Shown here piece after piece: positions 9,855-19,042 of a stretch of DNA of 64,000 nt (positions are counted from its first letter, which is position 1; every line of letters begins with the position of its first letter). Origin of the DNA: Amycolatopsis anabasis (GTDB lineage Bacteria > Actinomycetota > Actinomycetes > Mycobacteriales > Pseudonocardiaceae); NCBI RefSeq assembly GCF_009765355.1, contig NZ_VTHK01000005.1, positions 1 to 64,000 on the forward strand. The letters are read 5' to 3'. The notes below the pieces were generated by a model, which was given only the letters and a program-made list of their open reading frames with translations, ran no database searches and was not told the origin of the DNA. The translations under genes and the position numbers were made by a program.

Positions 9855-10349
9855 ATGCGTTGCCCGTTCTGCCGCCATGCCGATTCCCGGGTCGTCGACT
9901 CCCGTGAAGTGGATGAAGGTCAGGCGATCCGCCGCCGGAGGTCGTGCTCCGAATGCGGTCGCCGGTTCACCACCTCGGAGACGATGGTGCTCGCCGTCGT
10001 GAAGCGTTCCGGGGTCACCGAGCAGTTCAGCAGGGACAAGGTGGTCCGGGGAGTCGCGCGCGCCTGCCAGGGCAGGCCGGTGGACGACGACGCGCTGCAG
10101 CAGCTCGCGCAGCGCGTCGAGGAGTCGATCCGGTCCGCCGGGGTCGCCGAGATCCCGAGCCACGAGGTCGGGCTGGCCATTCTCGGCCCGCTCCGCGAGC
10201 TCGACGAGGTCGCCTACCTCCGGTTCGCCAGTGTCTACCGTTCCTTCTCCTCGGTCGAGGACTTCGAGAAGGAGATCTCGGACCTTCGCAAGGCCATGGC
10301 GGGTTCGACCGCGCCGGACGAAGGCGAAGGAAGCGAGCCCGGCGACTGA
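9855..10349 (+). CDS. nrdR: Transcriptional repressor NrdR
   Basis: 164 aa. Nucleotide-sensing repressor of ribonucleotide reductase genes. The N-terminal zinc ribbon has C3, C6, C31 and C34; an ATP-cone domain spans about 49-139 ([16 protein letters not shown] at its start). The acidic tail after residue 150 is dispensable in homologues. ATG 9855 gives the canonical MRCPFC start. It is immediately upstream of nrdJ (33 nt), the class II reductase it is expected to control, as in Streptomyces nrdRJ. Confidence 0.96.
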   Translation: MRCPFCRHADSRVVDSREVDEGQAIRRRRSCSECGRRFTTSETMVLAVVKRSGVTEQFSRDKVVRGVARACQGRPVDDDALQQLAQRVEESIRSAGVAEIPSHEVGLAILGPLRELDEVAYLRFASVYRSFSSVEDFEKEISDLRKAMAGSTAPDEGEGSEPGD

Positions 10350-10381
10350 CGCCGGTGCGCGCTGGAGTGAGGGAGAGCTTT

Positions 10382-13204
10382 ATGACGGAGACCGTGGGCG
10401 CGGAGACCACCCGCAAGACGAGCCGAAAGGCCAAGCGGGGGCTGGCGATCAAGCGCGTGTTCACCACCGAGGGCAAGCACCCGTACGACGAGGTGGCCTG
10501 GGAGAAGCGCGATGTGGTGATGACCAACTGGCGCGACGGCTCGGTGAACTTCGAGCAGCGGGGCGTGGAGTTCCCCGAGTTCTGGTCGGTGAACGCCACC
10601 AACATCGTCACCAGCAAGTACTTCCGCGGCGCGGTCGGCAGCCCGCAGCGTGAGAGCAGCCTGAAGCAGCTCATCGATCGCGTGGTCAGGACCTACGTGA
10701 AGGCCGGTACCGACAACGGTTACTTCGCCACCCCGGCCGACGCGGAGATCTTCGAGCACGAACTGACCTGGATGCTGCTGCACCAGGTGTTCAGCTTCAA
10801 CTCGCCGGTCTGGTTCAACGTCGGCACGACCTCGAAGCAGCAGGTCTCGGCGTGCTTCATCCTCGCCGTGGACGACACCATGGAGTCGATCCTCAACTGG
10901 TACCGCGAGGAGGGCCTGATCTTCAAGGGCGGCTCCGGCGCCGGCCTGAACCTGTCCCGGATCCGCTCCTCGCGTGAACTGCTGTCCTCGGGCGGCACCG
11001 CGTCCGGCCCGGTGTCCTTCATGCGCGGCGCGGACGCCTCGGCGGGCACCATCAAGTCCGGCGGCGCCACCCGGCGCGCGGCGAAGATGGTCGTCCTCGA
11101 CGTCGACCACCCGGACATCGAAGAGTTCATCCAGACCAAGGCGCGCGAGGAAGAGAAGATCAAGGTCCTGCGCGACGCCGGGTTCGACATGGACCTGTCC
11201 GGCGCGGACATCACCTCGGTGCAGTACCAGAACGCGAACAACTCCGTGCGCGTCTCCGACGAGTTCATGCAGGCCGTGGAGAACAAGGGCGACTTCGGGC
11301 TCCGCGCGCGGATGACCGGCGAAGTGCTCGAGCGCGTCGACGCGAAGAAGCTGTTCCGGTCCATGGCGCAGGCGGCGTGGGAATGCGCCGACCCGGGCCT
11401 GCAGTACGACAGCACGATCAACGACTGGCACACCTGCCCCGAATCCGGCCGCATCACCGCGTCCAACCCGTGCTCGGAGTACATGCACCTGGACAACTCC
11501 AGCTGCAACCTCGCCTCGCTGAACCTGCTCAAGTTCGTCACCGACGACGGCCGGTTCGACGCGCGGCTGTTCGTCAAGGCCGTCGAGTTCGTGATCACCG
11601 CGATGGACATCTCCATCTGCTTCGCGGACTTCCCGACCGAGGCGATCGGCGACACCACGCGCAAGTTCCGCCAGCTGGGCATCGGCTACGCGAACCTGGG
11701 CGCGATGCTGATGGCGCTCGGGCACGCCTACGACTCCGACGGCGGCCGGGCGCTCGCCGCGGCGATCACCTCGCTGATGACCGGTGTCTCGTACCGCCGG
11801 TCCGCCGAACTGGCCGGAGTGGTCGGCGCCTACGAGGGCTACGCCCGCAACGCGGAGCCGCACCAGCGCGTGATGCGCAAGCACGCGGCCGCGAACGAGC
11901 TGATCCGCACCTACCACGAGAACGACGCCGCGGTGCGCGAGGTGGCCACCGCGGAATGGAAGCGCGGCATCGAGATCGGCACGGCCAACGGCTGGCGCAA
12001 CGCGCAGGCGAGCGTGCTCGCGCCCACCGGCACCATCGGCTTCATGATGGACTGCGACACCACCGGCATCGAACCGGACTTCTCGCTGGTGAAGTTCAAG
12101 AAGCTGGTCGGCGGCGGTTCCATGCAGATCGTCAACCAGACCGTGCCGCGCGCGCTGACCTCGCTGGGCTACCAGGACGAGCAGGTCGAGGCGATCGTCG
12201 AGTACATCGCCCAGCACGGCCACGTGGTCGACGCGCCGGGCCTGCGCCCCGAGCACTACGAGGTGTTCGACTGCGCGGTCGGTGAGCGGTCCATCGCGCC
12301 GATGGGCCACGTGCGGATGATGGCCGCGGTGCAGCCGTTCATCTCCGGCGCCATCTCCAAGACGGTGAACATGCCGGAGTCGGCCACCGTGGAGGACATC
12401 GAGGGGATCTACTTCCAGGGCTGGAAGCTCGGGCTGAAGGCGCTGGCGATCTACCGCGACAACTGCAAGGTCGGCCAGCCGCTGTCCACCGCGAAGAAGG
12501 ACAAGGCGGAGGCCGAGCCGGAGAAGGTCGTCGAGTACCGGCCGGTTCGCAAGCGGCTGCCGAAGAAGCGCCCGAGCCAGACCGTGTCCTTCACCGTCGG
12601 CGGCGCGGAAGGCTACCTGCACGCGGGCTCGTACCCGGACGACGGCCTGGGCGAGATCTTCGTCAAGCTCGGCAAGCAGGGCTCGACGCTGGCCGGTGTG
12701 ATGGACGCGTTCTCGATGTCCATTTCGGTCGGTCTGCAGTACGGGATTCCGCTGGAGTTCTACGTTTCCAAGTTCTCCAACCTGCGCTTCGAACCGGCCG
12801 GGATGACCGACGACCCGGACGTCCGGATCGCCACCAGCGTCCTGGACTACCTGTTCCGCCGCCTCGCGCTGGACTACCTGCCCTACGAAAAGCGTTCGCA
12901 GCTCGGCATCTTCACCGCCGACGAACGCTCGGCCCAGGTCGAGGCCGACTACGGCGCCCCGGCCACCGAGCAGGAGAACGTCGACCTGGAAGCCTTGCGC
13001 AGCAGCGTGGACGCCACCAGCGCCACGACTCCCGCGAAGGAGGCCGACCCGGCCCGCGAGGCGCACACCACCACCGAGCTGATGGAACTCCGCCTCGGCA
13101 AGGCCGCCGACGCCCCGCTGTGCATGACCTGCGGCACCAAGATGCGCCCGGCGGGCTCCTGCTACGCCTGCGAAGGCTGCGGCGCCACCTCCGGCTGCAG
13201 CTGA
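10382..13204 (+). CDS. nrdJ: Adenosylcobalamin-dependent ribonucleotide reductase (class II)
   Basis: 940 aa. Makes deoxyribonucleotides from ribonucleotides using a thiyl radical generated by B12, without oxygen. Visible: the NPCSE active-site segment near residue 362, the SSCNLASLNL motif just after, the conserved GLKALAIYRDNCK region, and a C-terminal cysteine cluster (CMTCGTKM ... CYACEGCG) typical of long actinobacterial NrdJ. The frame stays open upstream into nrdR, but ATG 10382 with GGGAG upstream is the sensible start. The family is often sole or back-up RNR in actinomycetes. A strong terminator follows. Confidence 0.96.
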   Translation: MTETVGAETTRKTSRKAKRGLAIKRVFTTEGKHPYDEVAWEKRDVVMTNWRDGSVNFEQRGVEFPEFWSVNATNIVTSKYFRGAVGSPQRESSLKQLIDRVVRTYVKAGTDNGYFATPADAEIFEHELTWMLLHQVFSFNSPVWFNVGTTSKQQVSACFILAVDDTMESILNWYREEGLIFKGGSGAGLNLSRIRSSRELLSSGGTASGPVSFMRGADASAGTIKSGGATRRAAKMVVLDVDHPDIEEFIQTKAREEEKIKVLRDAGFDMDLSGADITSVQYQNANNSVRVSDEFMQAVENKGDFGLRARMTGEVLERVDAKKLFRSMAQAAWECADPGLQYDSTINDWHTCPESGRITASNPCSEYMHLDNSSCNLASLNLLKFVTDDGRFDARLFVKAVEFVITAMDISICFADFPTEAIGDTTRKFRQLGIGYANLGAMLMALGHAYDSDGGRALAAAITSLMTGVSYRRSAELAGVVGAYEGYARNAEPHQRVMRKHAAANELIRTYHENDAAVREVATAEWKRGIEIGTANGWRNAQASVLAPTGTIGFMMDCDTTGIEPDFSLVKFKKLVGGGSMQIVNQTVPRALTSLGYQDEQVEAIVEYIAQHGHVVDAPGLRPEHYEVFDCAVGERSIAPMGHVRMMAAVQPFISGAISKTVNMPESATVEDIEGIYFQGWKLGLKALAIYRDNCKVGQPLSTAKKDKAEAEPEKVVEYRPVRKRLPKKRPSQTVSFTVGGAEGYLHAGSYPDDGLGEIFVKLGKQGSTLAGVMDAFSMSISVGLQYGIPLEFYVSKFSNLRFEPAGMTDDPDVRIATSVLDYLFRRLALDYLPYEKRSQLGIFTADERSAQVEADYGAPATEQENVDLEALRSSVDATSATTPAKEADPAREAHTTTELMELRLGKAADAPLCMTCGTKMRPAGSCYACEGCGATSGCS

Positions 13205-13213
13205 TTCAAGGAT

Positions 13214-13254
13214 CCTGATGGGGTGTCCGCCGATGGCGCGGACACCCCATCAGG
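13214..13254. terminator. Strong hairpin terminator after nrdJ
   Basis: Perfect 17-bp stem (13214-13230 with 13238-13254) and a 7-nt loop, starting 9 nt after the nrdJ stop. It is followed by CTTTCC rather than a U-run, common for actinomycete terminators. It lies between nrdJ and the convergent WYL gene and could act in both directions. Confidence 0.85.
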
Positions 13255-13289
13255 CTTTCCCACCAGGTCGAGCACCCGCTCCGCGCCGA

Positions 13290-14279
13290 TCATGACCGTG
13301 GGGCGACGCGTTCGTAGCGGCGGGTCATGGCCTTGAGGGTTTCGGTGAGCTGGGCGCGGAGTTCGGGTGGGGTGAGGATTTCCGCGTCGGCGCCGAGTTT
13401 GAGGAGTTCGGGGAGGGTGTGGCCAGGGGATTCGATGGGGATGGTGACCTGGACCCAGCCGTCGGCGTCCGGTTCCGTCGCGGTTTCGCGGGCGGCCTCG
13501 ACCAGGGCGGGTTCCAGCAGGTTCGGCAGGTGCGCGAGCGCGTGCGGGGACAGGCGCAGGGTCGCCTCGCCGCTGCGCCGGCGGGCGTCGAACTGGGCGA
13601 GGTACTGCTGCCAGTGGGTGACCAGGTCGAAGTCGGCCGGGCGTTCGAACGACTCGGCGAGGACCTCGACCGCCAGGATCCGGGAGACCCGGTAGGTCCG
13701 CAGGTGGCCCTCGCCGCGGGCGACCAGGTACCAGTGGCCCGCCTTGAGCACCAGACCGAACGGGTGCACGGTACGGGTGACCTCGTGGGGTTTCGCCCAT
13801 CGCTCGTAGCGCATGTGCAGGACGCGCTGGTTCCACACCGCGTCGGCGACGGTCGTCAGGTGCGGGGCATGGTCGCCATCGCGGTACCACGACGGCGCGT
13901 CGAGGTGGAACCGTTCGGAGATCCGTCCGGCCCGCTCGGCCAACTCCGCCGGTAACGCGGCCATCAGCTTGAGCTGGGCCGCGGTCACCACGGCGCCCAG
14001 GCCGAGATCGGCGGCCGCCGTGGGCAGCCCGGCCAGGAACAGCGACTCCGCCTCGCCGGTGGTGAGCCCGGTCAACCGGGTCCGGTAACCGTCGAGCAAC
14101 TGGTACCCGCCGTCGTGTCCCGGCTCGCCGTACAGCGGCACCCCGGCCGCGCTGAGCGACTCCATATCCCGGTACACCGTGCGAACGGACACCTCGAGTG
14201 CCTCGGCGAGTTCCTGGGCCGTCATCCGGCCCCGGGTCTGCAACAGCATCAGGGTCGACACCAACCGGCTCGCGCGCAT
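13290..14279 (-). CDS. WYL-domain HTH transcriptional regulator (YafY type)
   Basis: 329 aa. An N-terminal DeoR-like winged helix (residues 1-60, with MTAQELAEALEVSVRTVYRD) is followed by a WYL sensing domain (about 130-215) and a C-terminal WCX extension. ATG 14279 (MRASRL) is the usual family start; the upstream GTG/ATG options would add an unconserved stretch. It is divergent from an alpha/beta hydrolase and an MFS transporter, and a CTGACA-N5-TGTCAG repeat lies between them, so it probably represses that pair. The ligand is unknown. Confidence 0.88.
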   Translation of the reverse strand: MRASRLVSTLMLLQTRGRMTAQELAEALEVSVRTVYRDMESLSAAGVPLYGEPGHDGGYQLLDGYRTRLTGLTTGEAESLFLAGLPTAAADLGLGAVVTAAQLKLMAALPAELAERAGRISERFHLDAPSWYRDGDHAPHLTTVADAVWNQRVLHMRYERWAKPHEVTRTVHPFGLVLKAGHWYLVARGEGHLRTYRVSRILAVEVLAESFERPADFDLVTHWQQYLAQFDARRRSGEATLRLSPHALAHLPNLLEPALVEAARETATEPDADGWVQVTIPIESPGHTLPELLKLGADAEILTPPELRAQLTETLKAMTRRYERVAPRS

Positions 14280-14302
14280 GCCGGTAAGTCTCGCGCACTC
14301 CA

Positions 14303-14319
14303 CTGACAAAAGGTGTCAG
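14303..14319. promoter_or_regulatory. Inverted repeat, likely WYL-regulator operator
   Basis: CTGACA (14303-14308) and TGTCAG (14314-14319) are perfect inverted arms with a 5-bp spacer. The site lies 24 bp upstream of the WYL gene start and 52 bp from the divergent hydrolase start. Confidence 0.6.
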
Positions 14320-14371
14320 GGAAGCCGTCGTAGCTTCGCTCGGTAAGCGAATCGAGCCGCGAAGGGGAGAC

Positions 14372-15304
14372 ATGATTTCCGCCGAGGAAGACTTCGACCG
14401 CACCTGGCCGTTTCCGGCCCGCTACACGGAAAAGGCCGGATTCCGCCAGCACTACGTCGACGAGGGTCCGCGCGAGGCGGCGGAAACCCTCGTGCTGCTG
14501 CACGGCGAACCGACCTGGGGCTACCTGTGGCGGCACCTGATCGGCCCGCTGTCTCGCACCCACCGGGTGGTGGTGCCCGACCACATGGGATTCGGCAAGA
14601 GCGCCACGCCCGCCGACTCCAGCTACCTCGCCGGTGAGCATATCGACAACCTCGAGATGCTGCTCACGGACGTGCTGGACCTGGACCGGATCACCTTGGT
14701 GCTGCACGACTGGGGCGGCCCGATCGGCACCGGTTTCGCGCTGCGGCACCCCGGGCGGATCGCCCGCGTCTTCGCCACGAACACCGTGCTCCCGCTCGGA
14801 CTGCCCGGCTACGCCGAGCTCATGGCCGCCAACCTCGCCGACAGCGCCTGGTTCCGCTGGGCCCGCGCCGCGCATGCCGACGGCTCCCTGGAGGAGGTGC
14901 TCGGCAACGCCGGAAGCACGATCACCCACCTGATGCTCGCGCTGCAGACCGTCACCCGCCCGGAAATCGTGACCCCGACCTGGATCCGCGCCTACGCCGC
15001 GCATTTCACGAGCCGGGCGGAATGCCGTGGCGTGCTCCGGTTCCCGCAACAACTCGTCGCGCCCAACGAAGAAACAACGGCGCCGCCCGATCCCGCCGCG
15101 GTCGCGGAACTGCGTGCCAAACCAGCGATGCTCGCCGAGGGCATGTGCGACACGGCCCTGTTGCCGCGGTATGTGATTCCGGCCTTCCGAGCCGCGTTCC
15201 CGGAAGCGCCGATCGTCGAGCTCGCCGGCGCGGGCCACTTCACCCCCGAAGACGCCCCGGAACCGTTGCTTGCCCTGCTCGAACTCTTCCTGCACGCGCA
15301 CTGA
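14372..15304 (+). CDS. Alpha/beta hydrolase, haloalkane dehalogenase-like
   Basis: 310 aa. Alpha/beta-hydrolase fold with HGEPTWGYLW forming the oxyanion-hole segment, an aspartate nucleophile (D113 in LHDWGG) in place of serine, and the catalytic histidine near residue 289 in GAGHFTPED. Aspartate nucleophile plus the HGEPTW motif place it with haloalkane dehalogenases and related epoxide hydrolases; the true substrate is not known. ATG 14372 follows GAAGGGGAG. It is followed by an MFS gene 22 nt later and divergent from a WYL regulator, suggesting an inducible detoxification unit. Confidence 0.88.
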   Translation: MISAEEDFDRTWPFPARYTEKAGFRQHYVDEGPREAAETLVLLHGEPTWGYLWRHLIGPLSRTHRVVVPDHMGFGKSATPADSSYLAGEHIDNLEMLLTDVLDLDRITLVLHDWGGPIGTGFALRHPGRIARVFATNTVLPLGLPGYAELMAANLADSAWFRWARAAHADGSLEEVLGNAGSTITHLMLALQTVTRPEIVTPTWIRAYAAHFTSRAECRGVLRFPQQLVAPNEETTAPPDPAAVAELRAKPAMLAEGMCDTALLPRYVIPAFRAAFPEAPIVELAGAGHFTPEDAPEPLLALLELFLHAH

Positions 15305-15326
15305 GTCCTTTGTGGAGGTTCCTTTC

Positions 15327-16544
15327 TTGTCCACCCGTGCCCAACTGCTCCTGCTCGCGGTCGGCATGTTCGCCCTCGGCACCGACGGTTACGTCATCAC
15401 CGGGCTGCTCCCGGACGTCGCCCGCGAGCTGGCGGTGTCCGAAAGCGCCGCCGGGCAACTCGTCACCGTGTTCGCGCTCGCCTACGCCCTCGGCGCGCCC
15501 CTGCTCGGTGTCGCGACCGCGGGGCTGCCCCGGCGCTCGATCCTGATCGGCAGCCTCGCGGTCTTCACCGTCGCCAATGTCGTGACCGCGATGGTGGATT
15601 CGTATCCGGCGATGCTCGCCTTGCGCGTGGTGGCCGCGCTCGCCGCCGCGATGTTCGCCCCGGCGGCGGCCGCGGCCGCCGCCGCGCTGGCCACCGCCGA
15701 ACGGCGCGGGCGCGCACTGGCGACCGTGTCCGCGGGAATCTCGGTCGCCACCGCGATCGGGGTGCCGCTCGGCACGCTGGTCGGTGGGGCGTTCGGTTGG
15801 CGGGCGACGTTCCTGGCCGTGGCCGCGCTCGGCGCGGTGGCCACCGCCGGGCTCGCCGTCCTGCTGCCACCCCTGCGTTCCGCGCGTGCCGCGGGGATGC
15901 GGGAACGCGTCGCGGTGGCCCGCGCCCGCGGGGTGCCGGGTGCGCTCGTGCTCACCGTGCTGTGGATCGCGGGGGCGTTCACCGTGCTGACCTACCTCGG
16001 CCCGGTGCTCGCGAGCATCGACGGCGTGACCGGCGGGGCGCTGAGCGCGTGGCTGCTGATCTTCGGACTGGCGGCCAGCATCGGCAACGTCCTCGGCGGG
16101 CGTGCCGCGGACCGCTACCCGGTGATGTGGCTGGTCGTGGTCAGCACGAGCGGGTTGACCGTCGCGCTCGCCGCCTTCGGCGTCCTTGCCGCGTTCGGCG
16201 TGTCCGGTGGCGCGGGTGCCGTCGCGTCCGCCGTGGTGCTCGCGGTGTGGGGTGTCTTCGGCTGGTCCTTCGCCCCGATCCAGCAACACCGCCTGGTCGG
16301 GCTCGTCCCGGAGCAGGCCGGGGTCGTCCTTTCGCTCAACACCAGCGCGATCTACCTCGGCATCTCCCTCGGTGGCGTCCTCGGCTCCGCCGCGCTCGCC
16401 GGGGGCGGCGTCGCCGCCATCGGGTGGGCCGCCGCGGGTGTGGAAGCGCTCGCGGTCGCCGCCGCGGTCGGTATCGCGTTACGGGAGAAGAAGGCCGGAC
16501 GGCGTGGACCCGGTGAGCCCGCGGAAGTCCCGGTTGAGGTGTGA
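15327..16544 (+). CDS. MFS transporter, AraJ/Cmx-type exporter
   Basis: 405 aa with 12 predicted membrane helices. The N terminus (GMFALGTDGYVITGLLPDVA) and the loop after helix 2 (PRRSILIG) are typical of the drug-exporter group that includes AraJ and Cmx. I chose TTG 15327 because GGAGG (15314-15318) lies 8 nt upstream; longer GTG/ATG starts would run into the hydrolase gene. Encoded right after the hydrolase and probably co-transcribed. The substrate is unknown. Confidence 0.85.
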   Translation: MSTRAQLLLLAVGMFALGTDGYVITGLLPDVARELAVSESAAGQLVTVFALAYALGAPLLGVATAGLPRRSILIGSLAVFTVANVVTAMVDSYPAMLALRVVAALAAAMFAPAAAAAAAALATAERRGRALATVSAGISVATAIGVPLGTLVGGAFGWRATFLAVAALGAVATAGLAVLLPPLRSARAAGMRERVAVARARGVPGALVLTVLWIAGAFTVLTYLGPVLASIDGVTGGALSAWLLIFGLAASIGNVLGGRAADRYPVMWLVVVSTSGLTVALAAFGVLAAFGVSGGAGAVASAVVLAVWGVFGWSFAPIQQHRLVGLVPEQAGVVLSLNTSAIYLGISLGGVLGSAALAGGGVAAIGWAAAGVEALAVAAAVGIALREKKAGRRGPGEPAEVPVEV

Positions 16545-16688
16545 CTAGCCGGCGTAACCGGAGAGCTGCCTGCTGGAACCCACGACCGTGACGTCTCGGT
16601 TCGGCGCAGTGTCGTGCACGTTCCGCGGCACCTCGATGAGGTTCCCGAAGCCCGCCACCCGCATCGCGAGGGCTTGGTTGACTATCCG

Positions 16689-16730
16689 CAAGTACCGGCA
16701 ATAACCTCAAGTACCTGCCAATTGGTAAGT
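16689..16730. promoter_or_regulatory. Repeated CAAGTACC sites upstream of the HxlR gene
   Basis: CAAGTACC occurs at 16689-16696 and 16708-16715 (19 bp apart), and the second copy forms a loose inverted repeat with GGTAAGTA (16724-16731). The sites end 13 bp before the HxlR start, where an autoregulatory operator would lie. The rest of the 16545-16743 gap shows nothing convincing. Confidence 0.45.
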
Positions 16731-16743
16731 AAAGGGGTCGGGC

Positions 16744-17094
16744 ATGAAGCAGAAGGTCTACAGCTGCGGTCTGGACGCCGCCGTGGATGTGGTGGGCGGT
16801 AAGTGGAAGGCGATGATCCTGTGGGCCTTGCACACCCAGCACCGCAGGTTCGGGGAATTGAAGCGGCACGTGCCGGGCATCAGCGAGAAGATGCTGATCC
16901 AGTCGCTCCGCGAGATGGAGGCCGTCGGCCTGGTGCATCGCGAGGTCTACCACGAAGTGCCGCCGCGGGTGGAGTATTCGCTGACCGAGTTCGGTGTTTC
17001 GCTCAACGAGGCCCTGGAGCCGCTCGGCGAATGGGGTGAGAAGCACATGCGGCGGATCGCCGAGGCGCGCTGCGTCCACGAGCCCGTCGGCTGA
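16744..17094 (+). CDS. HxlR-family transcriptional regulator
   Basis: 116 aa winged-helix protein. It has the family signature: an N-terminal cysteine (C8 in KVYSCGLD), VVGGKWKAMILW, then RRFGELKRHVPGISEKML and the wing with VPPRVEYSLTEFG. The conserved Cys can act as a redox or electrophile sensor in characterised members. It lies 92 nt upstream of an NmrA-like oxidoreductase in the same direction, which is a common HxlR arrangement and suggests that gene is the target. Confidence 0.92.
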   Translation: MKQKVYSCGLDAAVDVVGGKWKAMILWALHTQHRRFGELKRHVPGISEKMLIQSLREMEAVGLVHREVYHEVPPRVEYSLTEFGVSLNEALEPLGEWGEKHMRRIAEARCVHEPVG

Positions 17095-17186
17095 CCGGAC
17101 GGGGTGGTGCGCGGCACACCCCGTCACGTTCGGCGGGCTTGGCCGGTTCTACGCGGGTGCAATCGCTTCGACGGAAGGAACTCGCG

Positions 17187-17957
17187 ATGGAACCGATCCT
17201 GGTGACCGGCGGCACCGGCACCCTCGGCCGGTTGGTCGTCCAGCGGCTCATCGGAGCCGGGCACGCGGTGCGCGTGCTCAGCCGCCGCCCGCACGCCGAA
17301 GACGCGCCGCACTCCTGGGCGACGGGAAACCTCGAGGACGGCACCGGAATCGCCGATGCCGTGTCCGATGTGGACACTATCGTCCACTGCGCCACCACCC
17401 TCGGCGCGAAGGATGTGGCGGCGACCCGGAACCTGGTGGAGGCCGCGCGCCGCGCCGGGAACCCGCATCTGGTCTACATCTCGATCGTCGGCATCGACCG
17501 GCTGCCGTTCTTCTACTACCGGGCCAAACTGGACTCCGAACGGATCATCGAAGAGTCGGGGCTGCCGTGGACGATCCTGCGCACCACCCAGTTCCACGAA
17601 CTCCTCGTCAAGATCTTCGCGATCCAGCGGTGGCTTCCGGTGACGCTTACCTTGAGCGGCACCGACTTCCAGCCGGTCGACGCCGGTGAGGTCGCCGACC
17701 GGCTGGCCGAACTCGCGGTCGCCGAACCCGCGGGGCGGGTGCCGGATATGGGCGGCCCCGAGATCCGCGGCGCCCGCGAACTCGCGCGAGCCCATTCGCG
17801 GGCCGCCGGACGGCGCCGCCCGGTGCTGCCGGTGCGAGTGCCGGGTGCGTTCTTCGCCGCGTACCGGGCGGGCCACCACACGACGCCGGAGCACGCGGAC
17901 GGCAAGATCACTTTCGACGAGTTCCTCGCCACCCACGTCGCCGCGAAGGGTGTGTGA
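17187..17957 (+). CDS. NmrA-like NAD(P)-binding protein (atypical SDR)
   Basis: 256 aa. Rossmann fold with the dinucleotide motif VTGGTGTLG at residues 5-13, followed by LSRRP, suggesting NADP preference. The SDR catalytic YxxxK is replaced by a YYRAK segment near residue 112, typical of atypical SDR5/NmrA-like proteins that may be oxidoreductases or redox sensors. ATG 17187 has GGAAGGA upstream. Its stop overlaps the next gene by 4 nt, indicating translational coupling. Confidence 0.88.
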   Translation: MEPILVTGGTGTLGRLVVQRLIGAGHAVRVLSRRPHAEDAPHSWATGNLEDGTGIADAVSDVDTIVHCATTLGAKDVAATRNLVEAARRAGNPHLVYISIVGIDRLPFFYYRAKLDSERIIEESGLPWTILRTTQFHELLVKIFAIQRWLPVTLTLSGTDFQPVDAGEVADRLAELAVAEPAGRVPDMGGPEIRGARELARAHSRAAGRRRPVLPVRVPGAFFAAYRAGHHTTPEHADGKITFDEFLATHVAAKGV

Positions 17958-18364
17958 GGATGCGTACCTGGCTTCGCGCGGGGCTGGCCGCCCTGACCCT
18001 CATCCAACTCGGCCTCGGCGGGTGGATCCTGAGCGCACCGCGTTCGTTCTTCGCCCTGCCGTGGGTGAACATGCACATGGCGTACAACGAGCACCTGATG
18101 CTCGACTACGGCGCGATGAACCTGGCCCTGGCGGTGATCCTCGGCGCCGCGACGATCGTCACCGAACGCCGCCTGGTCGTCCCGGCCCTGCTGGCGTACC
18201 TGGTGTTCTCCGCCGCGCACGTGGTGATCCACACCCGGTACCTGGGGCACCTCCCGCCCGGTCAGTCGGCCGCCCTGCTGAGCCTGCTCAGCCTGGGCGC
18301 GGTGATCCCGCTGGTGCTGCTGTACGCCAGTCGCCGCCTGGCGGCTAACCGGCCAGCGCGGTGA
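17954..18364 (+). CDS. Four-helix membrane protein of unknown function
   Basis: 136 aa from GTG 17954 (ATG 17960 is an alternative two codons later). Four hydrophobic segments (about 8-28, 55-72, 78-95, 105-122) with a conserved-looking MHMAYNEHLMLDYGAMN between the first two. Similar small proteins often follow NmrA-like or DoxX genes. It is coupled to the preceding gene by GTGA. Its 3' end overlaps the convergent enoyl-CoA hydratase gene by 20 bp. Confidence 0.75.
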   Translation: MRMRTWLRAGLAALTLIQLGLGGWILSAPRSFFALPWVNMHMAYNEHLMLDYGAMNLALAVILGAATIVTERRLVVPALLAYLVFSAAHVVIHTRYLGHLPPGQSAALLSLLSLGAVIPLVLLYASRRLAANRPAR

Positions 18365-19010
18365 CCACCGAGGCGTACATGGTCGACTTGATGGCGCCCA
18401 GCGTGCCGGGGTCCTTCGCGGCCAGCGGGCGGACCAGGTCGAGGGCCGCCGAACGCACGGCGTCCTCGGCCGCGCTCGCGTCGACCAGGCCCGCCTCGGC
18501 CGCCTCGGCGCCGCCGTACCGCCGCCCGGTCAGCATCGCGGTCCGGGCCGTCGCCGGGGTGAGTTTGGCCTGGATCAGGGCGGCCATGCCCGGGGCGAAC
18601 GGGATGCGGATGTCGACCTCGGGGAAGCAGAGGTAACCGCGGTCGGCCCGCATGACCCGGAAGTCGTGCGCCATCGCCAGCATCGCCCCGGCGCCGAACG
18701 CGTGCCCGGTGATCGCCGCGACCGTGGGCACCGGCAGCGTGAGCACCCGGGAGAACAGGCCGTGCACCCGGTGCACGTAGGACTGCGCCTCGTCGCCGTG
18801 GGCCGTCAGCCATTCCAGGTCGAGCCCGTTGGACCAGAACTTGCCCCGCGCGATCGTGACGAGCGCGCCCGGGCCCTGTTCGGTGACCTTGTCCAGCAGC
18901 GCGTCGACGGTGTCCAGCCACTCCGGGGAGAACCGGTTCTCGGTTTCGCCGAGGTCGAGCACGAACACGTCCCCGTCGCGGGTCAGGGCGGGCAGTTCGT
19001 TCGCGGTCAT
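18345..19010 (-). CDS. Enoyl-CoA hydratase/isomerase family protein
   Basis: 221 aa, short for crotonases (about 255 aa). It has the oxyanion-hole region GKFWSNGLDLEWL and the GHAFGAGAMLAMAHDFRVM segment. The typical hydratase glutamates are not obvious, and the sequence around PEVDIRIPFAPGM is closer to delta3,delta2-enoyl-CoA isomerases, so isomerisation of unsaturated acyl-CoA is more likely than hydration. ATG 19010. It lies 32 nt downstream of a TetR gene and is probably co-transcribed with it. Confidence 0.85.
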   Translation of the reverse strand: MTANELPALTRDGDVFVLDLGETENRFSPEWLDTVDALLDKVTEQGPGALVTIARGKFWSNGLDLEWLTAHGDEAQSYVHRVHGLFSRVLTLPVPTVAAITGHAFGAGAMLAMAHDFRVMRADRGYLCFPEVDIRIPFAPGMAALIQAKLTPATARTAMLTGRRYGGAEAAEAGLVDASAAEDAVRSAALDLVRPLAAKDPGTLGAIKSTMYASVVTALAG

Positions 19011-19042
19011 GTACGCCTCACTTCTATGTGGATCGGTATAAC

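Noticed and set aside
9944..10381. Upstream extension of nrdJ into nrdR
   Set aside because: The frame is open, but the extension is an out-of-frame reading of nrdR and precedes a well-placed Shine-Dalgarno and ATG at 10382.
10235..13066. 943-codon open frame on the minus strand opposite nrdJ
   Set aside because: It is the antisense shadow of a strongly coding class II RNR gene; high GC suppresses stops. The sequence is low-complexity, rich in Val/His/Asp/Arg, with no domain.
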